Shown: one piece after another, positions 1 through 7,839 of the stretch
How the letters are laid out: every line of letters begins with the position of its first letter
Position numbering within the stretch: position 1 is the stretch's first letter
Source: a virus
IMG/VR virus record: IMGVR_UViG_3300025401_000067
Span: 1-34,598 of that record
Length of the DNA: 34,598 nucleotides
Direction: 5' to 3' (one strand)
Notes under the pieces: generated by a model
Told to the model about the DNA's origin: nothing
The model's database searches: none
Seen by the model: only the letters and a program-made list of their open reading frames with translations
Position numbers and translations under genes: made by a program

Positions 1-520
1 AACCGTTAATTGTCTGCCCACTACCAGCGTTAATCGTCAGTGCGTTCGTGCCAGCCTTTAACTGAAAGCCGATGACCGTGCCACCGCCGATGCCGGTTGG
101 CATAGTGACCGAGATTGCTCCGCTCGTTGTGTCCACTGGGTAGTAAGAGCCGATGACTGGCGTGAACGTCGAAGTTGATGTCGCTCGCACCGTTGATTGC
201 TGTTGATAGACGATGTTCAACTGGTTGAGCAAGTTTGCCGTAATCGTCTGAGCAATCTGGTAGCCAGCCGTGATGCTCTGAGCCGTCGTGCCGTACTGGG
301 CGCGAGTAATCGTAAACGTGTCCGTAGAAACGGCAGTCACACGAACAATCTCGGCATTGGTGCTAAGAGGCTGAACGCCCGCAGGCCAGATAGTTGCGTC
401 GAACGGGGCAGTAGGAAACAAAGAACCTTGCCCAGCCGTGACCACGAGTGATGTGCCAGATGTCGCAGGAGAAGGCGGAGTTGCGACTGCTGAATACGCA
501 AAGTTTTTTAGTGCGTCCAT
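1..520 (-). CDS. Tail fibre/structural protein, partial (cut by left edge)
   Basis: The frame is open from an ATG at 520 to the window edge (173 codons) without a stop, so the C-terminus is missing. An AAAGAG sequence just upstream can serve as ribosome binding site. The N-terminal part, about residues 1-95, has the composition of a phage fibre beta domain, with a TDTFTITRAQYGTTA segment of the type seen in tail fibre and collar proteins. After a helical stretch (QTITANLLNQLNIV), about residues 115-173 are glycine, threonine and serine rich and end in INAGSGQTING, typical of an extended beta fibre shaft. It is the last gene of a series of fibre and lysis genes on this strand. The role in host binding or tail tip structure is inferred from composition and position, not from a recognised named family. 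Confidence 0.7.
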   Translation of the reverse strand, partial: MDALKNFAYSAVATPPSPATSGTSLVVTAGQGSLFPTAPFDATIWPAGVQPLSTNAEIVRVTAVSTDTFTITRAQYGTTAQSITAGYQIAQTITANLLNQLNIVYQQQSTVRATSTSTFTPVIGSYYPVDTTSGAISVTMPTGIGGGTVIGFQLKAGTNALTINAGSGQTING

Positions 521-569
521 CGAAAAACTCTTTCTACTTTCATCTCAACGATGAAGCGTTGAACGACGA

Positions 570-845
570 CTAAGACGCGGCGGGCGAAACGTTACCGGCT
601 GAAACTTGCGCGTCGTTGATCGCAGCAAGAAGTTCATCGACATGCTCATTCTTGACGCCAATTGCGAAGTCAGTGACAATGTACGTTGTCCCATCGGCCA
701 ACGTAATCGGCCCTGCGATTGGGCCAGTCAGCATCGCAGTGTGCGTGTCTGCGTTAAGTACGTTAGTAAAGTCATAATTGAAGTTCGGAGTACCGTCAGC
801 ATTGTCACCAAGGTACGTCTTAACTGCTCGAATCTCTGCGCTCAT
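570..845 (-). CDS. Small hypothetical protein in the fibre region (91 aa)
   Basis: This 91-residue protein starts at an ATG preceded by AAGGA at six-base spacing. It is separated by only 9 bases from the upstream gene and by 49 bases from the downstream fibre gene. I do not recognise the family. Around residues 38-66 lies a beta-like segment (GPITLADGTTYIVTDFAIG), followed by a short helix (NEHVDELLAAINDA) and a disordered tail. There is no signal peptide, membrane segment or cysteine motif. Its position between two fibre genes suggests a minor structural or fibre assembly role, but nothing in the sequence demonstrates this. Confidence 0.65.
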   Translation of the reverse strand: MSAEIRAVKTYLGDNADGTPNFNYDFTNVLNADTHTAMLTGPIAGPITLADGTTYIVTDFAIGVKNEHVDELLAAINDAQVSAGNVSPAAS

Positions 846-854
846 ACGTTATCC

Positions 855-1226
855 TTAACCTTGCACTGAAACAGTGATTGCGCCGATTGCGGCTGCGACA
901 GTTGCGCCTGAAGGCACCGTGAGAGATGAACTCAACTGACCACCTCCAAGATACGTTCCACTCGTTGATGCACTCCAAAAGCCAAAGTATGCGACTGTCA
1001 CTGAAGGCATTGACGTCCAGTTTTGCGCATCAGTCGTTGCTTCAACGCCTGAGCTCGCAGAACCAAATATGACTGCTTGACGAGCGTATGAGCCGCCAGT
1101 CACTTCATTCGCACCAGTCGTTCCGGGCGATGAAGTGTGCAATGAACCGTAGTACGTAGTTGAAGGGACGAACATTGCAGCGATGCCAACGTTAGCCTGC
1201 GCAGCGGGTAAATATGTTAATGCCAT
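855..1226 (-). CDS. Fibre-type structural protein (123 aa)
   Basis: This 123-residue protein is rich in Ser, Thr, Gly and Ala with almost no charged residues, like a phage fibre tip domain. It starts at an ATG with AGGAG five bases upstream. The motif YYGSLHTSSPG near residue 25 is followed by EVTGGSYARQAV, an arrangement I associate with small phage fibre proteins. The same skeleton (YYxxL, EVxGxxYARxxx, a glycine-rich C-terminal strand) recurs in the next gene upstream (1290-1925), so the two look like diverged paralogues. The C-terminus (SSLTVPSGATVAAAIGAITVSV) is a likely beta hairpin. Function is inferred as part of the adsorption apparatus; the exact location in the virion cannot be told. 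Confidence 0.7.
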   Translation of the reverse strand: MALTYLPAAQANVGIAAMFVPSTTYYGSLHTSSPGTTGANEVTGGSYARQAVIFGSASSGVEATTDAQNWTSMPSVTVAYFGFWSASTSGTYLGGGQLSSSLTVPSGATVAAAIGAITVSVQG

Positions 1227-1289
1227 GAAGTCTCCTGTGGCAATCGAGTGCGATTAACTGATACCAATACTACAACATCAACGTCAATT

Positions 1290-1925
1290 TTATGTGAGAC
1301 TGAGTGTGAGGCCCGTGGACGCTGGGATGCTTGGCGTAATGCCTGACGTTACGCTAAGATACTTTGAAAGATACGCAAACGCAACAGTATCACCGCCAGT
1401 TGCTGCGTCATGAATTGACACAGCAGCGAGAAGTCCCCATGTGCCCGTCGCTGTTGGGAACGTAATGATGTTTGCGTTCGTTCCTGACGTTGGTGATGTC
1501 CCACTCGGTGCAGGAAAGTTTGACGTTGTATTTGAGTATGAGACTCGAGCATACGCATTGCCGTTCACTTCATTGAATGAAGGCGCAGTGCTCAACCAAT
1601 ACGGTGTACTCGTAGAAGCCACGTCTTGCCATGTAACAGTTCCATCAGTAACAGTCCCGCCCGCTGTCACAGAAGTCCACGTAGGCTCTGTGGTGCCAGT
1701 CGTACCGCTGCTCACTGAAACAAAAATGCGATTATTGCCTGTGCCTGATGTAGTGAACGTATTAAACGCATTAGGCATGACGTACACGCCTGCGGCTGTC
1801 ACTGTGCTTGCAGTCCAAAGCGTATTAGCAAATTGCAAACCGAAGTAATACGTTGATGGGGCTGCGGTACCCCCAAAAATTGCTGGATACGCAACTGAAG
1901 ATTCCCCATAGTACGTCAATGGCAT
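1290..1925 (-). CDS. Fibre-type structural protein (211 aa), paralogue of the next gene
   Basis: This 211-residue protein has very low charge and is Thr, Ser and Gly rich. The N-terminus has PSTYYFGLQF and the middle has EVNGNAYARVSYSN, matching the YYGSL and EVTGGSYARQA pair of the neighbour at 855-1226. About 75 extra residues between these motifs form an inserted beta domain containing TTEPTWTSVTAGGTVTDG and VTWQDV, a segment common in phage fibre and tail proteins. The C-terminal part (LLAAVSIHDAATGGDTVAFAYL) has the pattern of a fibre head domain. A 7-base gap separates its start from the stop of the upstream lysis-type gene. I infer a receptor-binding or fibre role. Confidence 0.7.
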   Translation of the reverse strand: MPLTYYGESSVAYPAIFGGTAAPSTYYFGLQFANTLWTASTVTAAGVYVMPNAFNTFTTSGTGNNRIFVSVSSGTTGTTEPTWTSVTAGGTVTDGTVTWQDVASTSTPYWLSTAPSFNEVNGNAYARVSYSNTTSNFPAPSGTSPTSGTNANIITFPTATGTWGLLAAVSIHDAATGGDTVAFAYLSKYLSVTSGITPSIPASTGLTLSLT

Positions 1926-1932
1926 GATGTCT

Positions 1933-2520
1933 CTACTTTACGTCGTAATAACGCGCAATGTCTGCGGGAAACACGCCAGTGTCAGCGTGGTCTGGAATCA
2001 ATCCTACACAACGATGCGCGAGAGACGCAGCCGTAGAGCACACCATTCGTTGACCAGCACTTAACGCAATTTCAACGATAGGCACAAGAACGTTTACAAC
2101 CATGCCAAAGATTGAAAACCAACCGTATTCAATGCCTTCACACCACCACGCAAATTTTGCTGCTGCGCTACGCTGTTCTTCTGTTGCATTGATTGGGTGC
2201 ACAACTGCATACATGCGATCGACATAATCGAGAAGATCGACAACGACGCCGCCTTTCGCTTCCATCTGTGAAACTCGAGCGCGCGCGCCACCTTCAACGA
2301 CAATCATCGCATGATTCCATACGCAATATGCTGCATCATACCGTGGGTCTCGTTGAAACGTTCTACGTGCCCAATAACGAACGCGCTGTCCAGCACGAAT
2401 AAGCATTGGCATCTTCCCATCATGAATGACGAGAATTAGGTCACCGTGAACAGCGTCAACACAATGCTGCCCACTCTCAAAATACGTTACTTCTGCGTCA
2501 GGTGCAATTGGATATTTCAT
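1933..2520 (-). CDS. Permuted NlpC/P60-like (YiiX-type) cysteine hydrolase, likely lysis or cell-wall enzyme
   Basis: The 195-residue protein has the circularly permuted papain-like layout. A GDLILVI strand near residue 26 and a histidine in NHAMIVVEGG (His70) come first. The candidate nucleophile cysteine comes late, in MVCSTAASLAHR (Cys161). In this permuted order His precedes Cys, as in YiiX-type members of the NlpC/P60 superfamily. A hydrophobic stretch (about residues 136-153, FSIFGMVVNVLVPIVEIAL) lies just before the cysteine and may be buried or membrane-associated. The start ATG overlaps the stop of the holin-like gene (ATGA), implying coupled translation. With the DCSAF-type hydrolase at 2980-3534 it brackets the membrane protein, so a peptidoglycan-cleaving role is likely. 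Amidase versus peptidase activity cannot be decided. Confidence 0.6.
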   Translation of the reverse strand: MKYPIAPDAEVTYFESGQHCVDAVHGDLILVIHDGKMPMLIRAGQRVRYWARRTFQRDPRYDAAYCVWNHAMIVVEGGARARVSQMEAKGGVVVDLLDYVDRMYAVVHPINATEEQRSAAAKFAWWCEGIEYGWFSIFGMVVNVLVPIVEIALSAGQRMVCSTAASLAHRCVGLIPDHADTGVFPADIARYYDVK

Positions 2521-2942
2521 TCGCTTTGACCTTCATGAAAGCCCAAGTGATGTTCAACTTTTTCAACGACAGTGTCGACTTTTTCGGCGTAACGCTCCAT
2601 GAATGCTACGAGATTTTCAACTTTCTCTTCAGTGCGCGCTGCAATGTCACCTAAACGTTGCGTGTTTTTACCGTTAGGCGTAATGTCTTTACGAATTGAA
2701 TGCAATTCTTCATTACGAATTTTGTTAACGTCACCGCGCAATTCATTGATTGCTGAATGTAAGTCTTTAATGCTTTGACGCATCGCAGCATCTTCTTCGA
2801 TTTTTCGTTCTTTTTCAATTTTCTTTCGTTCATTCGCTGCGATTAGTTTTTGTACTAAGCGAACGCCTCCCCATACGAAACCAAGCGTGAAGCCGAGTGA
2901 CGATAAGAAGCCGACCCACGTGTTAAGAAAATTGAATAGCAG
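2517..2942 (-). CDS. Holin-like membrane protein with coiled coil (DUF2746-like), apparent CTG start
   Basis: The first ATG in this frame (2783) would give an 88-residue soluble fragment. The frame is open for another 53 codons back to a CTG at 2942, with no ATG, GTG or TTG, and the added sequence is clearly protein-like. It contains one transmembrane helix (about residues 8-32, with FVWGGVRLVQKLI), then a charged segment (ANERKKIEKERKIEEDA) that runs directly into the coiled coil. The full 141-residue protein has one membrane helix, a long coiled coil and a C-terminal HHLGFHEGQ. This is the organisation of DUF2746-like holin-associated proteins of actinobacteriophages. It sits between two cell-wall hydrolases and overlaps the downstream one by ATGA. 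The ribosome site at CTG is weak (AGG about 10 bases upstream), so the exact start is uncertain. Confidence 0.65.
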   Translation of the reverse strand: MLFNFLNTWVGFLSSLGFTLGFVWGGVRLVQKLIAANERKKIEKERKIEEDAAMRQSIKDLHSAINELRGDVNKIRNEELHSIRKDITPNGKNTQRLGDIAARTEEKVENLVAFMERYAEKVDTVVEKVEHHLGFHEGQSE

Positions 2943-2979
2943 AAAACTTTGACCTGATTACTCGTAGAGACGCAGACGA

Positions 2980-3534
2980 TTAAGCGGTCGGAGGCGTGTG
3001 AGGCGTGCGAACCGATGCAGTGACTGAGCGAAGGAACGTCTGAGGTTGACGACCATCGACTGCGTATCCGTGAGGGTTAGACTTCGGCGTGTTGACCCAT
3101 ACGTACGAAGGGTCGCCTTGTTCGCCCATGCTCACCGTGAGAATGTCATTATCATTGACTTCGACGATGAATGCAATGTGTTCGCCTGTGCCTGGGCCAT
3201 ATACGACATAGTCTCCAGGAATGACTTGCTCTACGTTAACGCCTGCGTGATTCTTCGCCCACAGTGCAATGTGCTCTTCATGCGAAAGAAACGTACCCGT
3301 GTAGCCTTCGTGGTCAAAGTTCAAACCGTTAGGGTCTGCAGCGCCGCCGAGCCACGCAATGAATGTGCAAAACGCTGAGCAGTCGCAATTGACGGGCCAC
3401 TTAATCGGCCACACACCAATTGCGCTCATACGATTGCTACCTTCAGAATAGTTAAAGTGATGTGCGCCCTTATTTGCAACGAACCACTTAGCCCATGCAA
3501 TTTGCGTTTCGCGAGTATCAATCGACATTTTCAT
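2980..3534 (-). CDS. Endolysin candidate, CHAP/NlpC-P60-type cysteine hydrolase
   Basis: This 184-residue protein has the nucleophile-type motif NCDCSAF (Cys52) followed by a histidine in TGEHIAFIVEV (His119). This is the Cys-then-His order of CHAP and NlpC/P60 peptidoglycan hydrolases. PGDYVVYGPG just before the histidine is the usual strand-turn preceding the catalytic His, and ILTVSMGEQG follows as in CHAP folds. There is no signal peptide or separate wall-binding domain; the last 20 residues are a short Thr/Pro tail. The ATG at 3534 has AAGGA six bases upstream. A holin-like gene follows 38 bases downstream, which supports a lysis role: cleaving host peptidoglycan after the membrane is opened. 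A tail-associated role is less likely given its position. Confidence 0.72.
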   Translation of the reverse strand: MKMSIDTRETQIAWAKWFVANKGAHHFNYSEGSNRMSAIGVWPIKWPVNCDCSAFCTFIAWLGGAADPNGLNFDHEGYTGTFLSHEEHIALWAKNHAGVNVEQVIPGDYVVYGPGTGEHIAFIVEVNDNDILTVSMGEQGDPSYVWVNTPKSNPHGYAVDGRQPQTFLRSVTASVRTPHTPPTA

Positions 3535-3536
3535 TC

Positions 3537-3575
3537 CTTACGTAAGTGTCGTGCTTATGTTTATTTTATCTTTTA
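3537..3575 (-). promoter_or_regulatory. AT-rich leader before the lysis cassette
   Basis: The 44 bases between the fibre gene stop and the endolysin start are much more AT-rich than the surroundings. On the minus strand they contain GATAAAATAAACATAAG, which offers -10-like hexamers, and a 10-base palindrome (CTTACGTAAG, 3538-3547) that overlaps the AAGGA ribosome site. There is no convincing -35. It could be a weak lysis-gene promoter or only an unstructured leader. Confidence 0.25.
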
Positions 3576-3578
3576 CGA

Positions 3579-4103
3579 TTAAGCGAGTCGTACAGCAGTG
3601 ATACCCGTGGTGGTACCGCTTGCATATCCGTACGTAGACGATGACGCAGCAATTGTGTATCCAGCGCCTCCTTGAGTGCTGAAGTACACCGTAGTCGTAG
3701 ACGCAAACGTTTGCACTGTCATAAGCGTCACTTCACGCGAAGTGTCAGTTGAGATGACTGACGTTGAACCGCTTGTGTACGCGCCAGTGCCGCTTGCGCT
3801 ATTAGGCCCAAGCCAAAGGTCAGCAGTCACAGAAGCTGCGCCGTATTTAACAATTGCTTGCGCGGTAATGAGCCATGTGCCTGCGACTAATGAAACACTT
3901 GTGATGTTTGACGCTGTCGTACTGCCGCTGCCTGCAGTTGAAATAAAGCTCGTGGCTTTTGTGCCTGTGATTGGCGTAGCCCATGCCGTCGCTCCACTGA
4001 CAGTTGTGAGCACTTGATTGTTCGTTGCCGAAGGCACAATTTGTGAAGGCTGATAAATGCCTTGATTCACCATTGCGAGAAGGTACGCGAGCTCTGAATC
4101 CAT
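3579..4103 (-). CDS. Fibre tip/receptor-binding-type structural protein (174 aa)
   Basis: The start overlaps the stop of the 808-residue fibre gene by one base (TAATG). The N-terminus (residues 1-20) is a short helix, MDSELAYLLAMVNQG. The next segment, QIVPSATNNQVLTTVSGATAW, is the linker often seen before a trimeric tip domain. Residues about 50-174 form a Thr/Ser/Gly-rich all-beta domain with VSLVAGTWLITAQAIVKYG, resembling jelly-roll (TNF/C1q-like) tip domains of tail fibres. No charged catalytic cluster is visible. I infer a fibre tip or small fibre; the fold is a guess from pattern. Confidence 0.65.
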   Translation of the reverse strand: MDSELAYLLAMVNQGIYQPSQIVPSATNNQVLTTVSGATAWATPITGTKATSFISTAGSGSTTASNITSVSLVAGTWLITAQAIVKYGAASVTADLWLGPNSASGTGAYTSGSTSVISTDTSREVTLMTVQTFASTTTVYFSTQGGAGYTIAASSSTYGYASGTTTGITAVRLA

Positions 4104-6529
4104 TACACAATCTCCATTGTTGAAGTTATCATAGGCGACGTAGCATTTTGTCCGCCTATTCCATCATAATTCACAGCCACCATCGCGTAAGAATCGAATA
4201 CGTCTGATGGGTCATCAGTGTACGCGCCAATCGTTGTCAAAAGATTCGTCGGATATTCGCGCCACATATACGTGTATTTGTCTGCAGTGTCGCTAAAGAT
4301 TGCAGTTGGATATTGCGTTTGCGTTGAATCGTAATACACTGGCACAAGCGCAGGATACGTGGTAACCGATGCAGTGCCAAAAGACGTCACCGTTCCCGGT
4401 GTCAATGCAGTGTCCACGAAAAAGACGTTTCCATACACTTGCGAAATTGTGTACGTTCCATTGTACGCAGTTGGGACAAAACCACTTAACGTAACTTGTT
4501 GACCAATGACGAATGGGCATGGACCTTGAGTTGTGATATTCCATGCAGCGTTTCCAGCGAAGTCAGTGCCAACCGTTAGCGCGCTAACGTTCACAGTGTC
4601 TGAACTATTCACAACCAATTCGCCTGAAGAAGTAGATGTTGCGTACGTGCCTTGCGTTGAGTACGTAACAAGCGAACCTGTGAACGCTTGAATGATGTAT
4701 TGCGGACCTACGACACCTACGTTTACGCCGTAATGCGTTGAAGCACTCTCATCAATTGCAATTGTGATTGATGTCGCAGAACTCCCAGGAAGCACAGGCA
4801 CATTCAACCATGTCACAGGATAGACGTTTACGCAAAAACCAAGACTCGAAAAAAGCGTTGCGCTTCCATCGATGTTTTCATTGATTGCGCTAAAAAGAAA
4901 CGGGCGAAAATAGAAGGAGCTTCGTCCCGCATAAACATTGCTGCTTAGCGTTGTTAGCGCAGTGCTGCCTCCGCATCCAAGCGGTGATAGCGCATACGCT
5001 CCATCAGTGCATATCATTGAGTTGTTAAACGCGCCAGCGCATGACACATAAAAGTTTGTAGGGCCTGACGTTGATGAAAGACTTGAAGGCGAACCGACGT
5101 TTACAAAGTATGAACCAATTTGTAAGTTTTGATTGACGTCAATCCACACTGGCGCTGCATAAACGTTTTCATCGTCTGCGCATACGTACAACGAGCCGTC
5201 GCTATAAAACGATCGGACGCCAGACACAGGAGCGTACGTATTAGGTTCTGATTGAGGCACTGACACAAAAAACTTAGCGCCTAATTGCGTAACAAGACCT
5301 ACATCGACTTCAGTTACGGTGTTGAGTCCGCCAGTTGTCGGGTCAATTTCACCCCACACATACGTAGTTGATGCGCTTTGCGCATTTGTTGTGCCGCCGA
5401 GCATAAAGAGATAATCAATTGCGCTAATTGTCACAACGCATAACGTTGGAAGCGCTGCGTACGCGTAGCCTGTGAATGGGAATGTGTAGTTGACGTTGTT
5501 AATTGAGATTTGTTGCGCTGCCCACGCACCGATTGTCCCAGTATTAACGTCAAATGACGCGCTGTAAAGCGTGCCACTTGGGCCGTATGCAAAAAGCGTT
5601 TGCGTTGAAAGCGCGTATGCGCATGAGCAGTCGTATTCAGGAAGGTCTTGACCTTGTATCCATTGACCTAAAGAACCGTTTCCACATTGAGCAGCGTACG
5701 TTGCATTGTTCAACCCAGAGTATGGCGCAACAGTGTTCGTAGCAAACACCCAACCGCCAGCGTTAATGTACGTAAAACTCGGTGGATTAGTGAGTGTGAC
5801 TGCAGTGCCAACGTTGTATTGAACTTGCGTGTTGTTGCCAAGCGGTGGAGCGTAATTAAAGCCAGTCACGTTAAAAGACGTCGCAGTGATTGACGAGTAT
5901 TGAAATTGCGTAGACGTTGGCACATTTTGCGCAGAGAACGATGTCAGTGTGATGTATCCGCTTGAAGGAAAGCCGGACGTACTTACTACGTTAATTGTCG
6001 CTGGAAACGCTAGTGTATATACGTTTAAGAAAGAAGAAAGCGCAGTACTCAGGCCTGGAAACGCGACATTTGCGTTTACTGTTGGGGTAATTGCGCTAAA
6101 CATAACGCTTTGCGCTTCTGGAAATGATGTTGACGTAAGTGACGCAATAAACTCATCTGGTACTTCGGTTACGCTTCCGCCAAAAGACACAGTTATTGGC
6201 GAAGGCATAGCAAATGAAGTGCCGCTGCTTGACGTCGGTGAAGGCAATGAAGTGTATGAAATTGGAATGCGAAATACTCCGCCATTTGCGTTGCTCAGTG
6301 GCGAGCCACCAGCGTACAAAGTTTGAGTGATTGACGTGATGCCAGTGGAAGACATTGGCACCCAACCGAGAAATTGCCCACCATTGTACGTTACGTTGCT
6401 TGTTTGAAGCGCAAAGTTTGTGCCACCGAACACTGATGTTGAAGGGTGCACCGTGAGGTACTCATTAACGTCGCCAGAACTTGCTGCGACACTCTGATTA
6501 ACTGAACGCCAAGTAGTGTTTAATGTCAT
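4103..6529 (-). CDS. Large tail fibre protein with Kelch-like propeller repeats (808 aa)
   Basis: This is the largest fibre gene of the region. Its ATG overlaps the stop of the upstream gene (ATGA). The sequence is almost uncharged and rich in Thr, Ser, Tyr, Val and Asn. Between roughly residues 255 and 530 there are repeated units of the Kelch type. Examples are GSLGQWIQGQDLPEY, SASFDVNTGTIGAWAAQ, DYLFMLGGTTNAQS and VWGEIDPTTGGL, that is, a glycine pair after a hydrophobic strand, then a tG.i.aW turn. This suggests a beta-propeller in the middle of the fibre. C-terminal to it are beta-sandwich-like stretches, including QVTLSGFVPTAYNGTYTISQV, a segment type common in phage fibres. The likely role is host recognition, with the propeller as a carbohydrate- or protein-binding platform. 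Confidence 0.7.
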   Translation of the reverse strand: MTLNTTWRSVNQSVAASSGDVNEYLTVHPSTSVFGGTNFALQTSNVTYNGGQFLGWVPMSSTGITSITQTLYAGGSPLSNANGGVFRIPISYTSLPSPTSSSGTSFAMPSPITVSFGGSVTEVPDEFIASLTSTSFPEAQSVMFSAITPTVNANVAFPGLSTALSSFLNVYTLAFPATINVVSTSGFPSSGYITLTSFSAQNVPTSTQFQYSSITATSFNVTGFNYAPPLGNNTQVQYNVGTAVTLTNPPSFTYINAGGWVFATNTVAPYSGLNNATYAAQCGNGSLGQWIQGQDLPEYDCSCAYALSTQTLFAYGPSGTLYSASFDVNTGTIGAWAAQQISINNVNYTFPFTGYAYAALPTLCVVTISAIDYLFMLGGTTNAQSASTTYVWGEIDPTTGGLNTVTEVDVGLVTQLGAKFFVSVPQSEPNTYAPVSGVRSFYSDGSLYVCADDENVYAAPVWIDVNQNLQIGSYFVNVGSPSSLSSTSGPTNFYVSCAGAFNNSMICTDGAYALSPLGCGGSTALTTLSSNVYAGRSSFYFRPFLFSAINENIDGSATLFSSLGFCVNVYPVTWLNVPVLPGSSATSITIAIDESASTHYGVNVGVVGPQYIIQAFTGSLVTYSTQGTYATSTSSGELVVNSSDTVNVSALTVGTDFAGNAAWNITTQGPCPFVIGQQVTLSGFVPTAYNGTYTISQVYGNVFFVDTALTPGTVTSFGTASVTTYPALVPVYYDSTQTQYPTAIFSDTADKYTYMWREYPTNLLTTIGAYTDDPSDVFDSYAMVAVNYDGIGGQNATSPMITSTMEIV

Positions 6530-7839
6530 GACATTGACGTGACTGGCGAACCTGTCGTTGAACTACCGTATGCTAATGTTCTTGATGACGCAACACCAAG
6601 ACCTGGGTATGACCACGTCGTGTTAGAGCCTGAGAATAAGCCCATTGCGCCGAGATAATGAATTTCACCGTTTGCAATATCGCCAGACGCTGCGGAGACA
6701 ACTGCGGTTACAAGACACGTTATTGCGCCTGTGGGCGCCGTCGCAGAAACTGTGCATTGCGTAAACGTATTCGCAGCGGTTTGCGAAACGTATGTGCCCT
6801 GAATAGAAGAGCCGATAACAGTGCCGGACGAGTTGTAAAAGTTCAATTGAGCATACACATTGCGAAGAGTTGAGTTCGGCGCAATGTAACACACAGCAGA
6901 ATAGTTGTTACCAGCAGTCACTGGTACATACGTTACGCCACTTCCAGAGGAGGAGTTTAGCGTTGCAGCGTACGCAGCGATGTACGTGAACGTTGACGCA
7001 GTAGATGTCATCTTCAATGAATGAGAACCATAGTACACAGGCGTAGTTACGAGAGCGACACTGCAGTTCGTCCCTGCCATGTTGCCAGTTGTTGTGGTGA
7101 ATGCAGCATCGTCTCGAGCAAGAAGATTTTGCGGCGCAGAAGAAGACTTCGCTACCCACTGACGAATCGTCGTGACTTGCGTTCCTGTGTACGAAAAGCC
7201 TGTCATCTTTGATTGAGTGTCGTCAGTGACGATCTCGAGAAGCCCAGACGTTCCACCGTATAAACCAATTGAATATCCGTATGATTGCGTTGTCCACGTT
7301 CCTGCTGCATTTTGCGTAAGTGCGCCTGATGTGACGCCACTTGTAGTGCGCGTCCATTTCGCTGTGACGTTAGACGTTGATGACGCGTTCACAACGCTAA
7401 GAACGATGTTGTAGTAAGTGTTTGCGGCTAACGTGTATGAGAGAGGAAAGCCGTGACTTGGCGTCAATGTTGTTGAAACGCCAGTTGGCAACCATTCAGC
7501 AGGAATGTAGCACTGAGCGAGCGTTGTACCGCTTGGACCGGTCCCTGAGTCACTCTGTAGTGTCATCAACACGTCAACTCCAGAGCCAACTACCCCTAAA
7601 GCGAGAGTGACACGAGACAACTGCACAGCACTACTCGATGTTTGAAAGCGATATGCAAGTGCGTTATTTGATGTGAGACTGTCTGCAGTTGAACCGACTG
7701 GCGTTGGATTAGACGACGTGAGAGTGAGCGCTGAACCTGCGTACGTAAACGTAGACGCATGAGGCACTAAGAACTGATTGAGTTGACCGGCCAATGTCGC
7801 TTGACCAGGAGTTGCTGAAGACCATGTTGGGATAGGCAT
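6526..7839 (-). CDS. Tail fibre/minor tail protein with a carbohydrate-binding-like domain (437 aa)
   Basis: The best start is the ATG at 7839 (MPIPTWSSATPGQATLAGQ), which shares one base with the upstream stop (TAATG). A longer in-frame start at 7902 would overlap the neighbouring gene by 64 bases and lacks support. The N-terminal segment PGQATLAGQLNQFLVPHASTF is the type that opens many phage fibre proteins. Residues about 60-180 form a beta-sandwich. Residues about 255-405 (ALVTTPVYYGSHSLKMTSTA, then VTAGNNYSAVCYI) look like a carbohydrate-binding module of the CBM4/9 kind: a bound-object strand, SLKMTS, then YxxxxYI. I infer binding of host surface glycans. The CBM assignment is by pattern and should be treated as tentative. 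Confidence 0.65.
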   Translation of the reverse strand: MPIPTWSSATPGQATLAGQLNQFLVPHASTFTYAGSALTLTSSNPTPVGSTADSLTSNNALAYRFQTSSSAVQLSRVTLALGVVGSGVDVLMTLQSDSGTGPSGTTLAQCYIPAEWLPTGVSTTLTPSHGFPLSYTLAANTYYNIVLSVVNASSTSNVTAKWTRTTSGVTSGALTQNAAGTWTTQSYGYSIGLYGGTSGLLEIVTDDTQSKMTGFSYTGTQVTTIRQWVAKSSSAPQNLLARDDAAFTTTTGNMAGTNCSVALVTTPVYYGSHSLKMTSTASTFTYIAAYAATLNSSSGSGVTYVPVTAGNNYSAVCYIAPNSTLRNVYAQLNFYNSSGTVIGSSIQGTYVSQTAANTFTQCTVSATAPTGAITCLVTAVVSAASGDIANGEIHYLGAMGLFSGSNTTWSYPGLGVASSRTLAYGSSTTGSPVTSMS

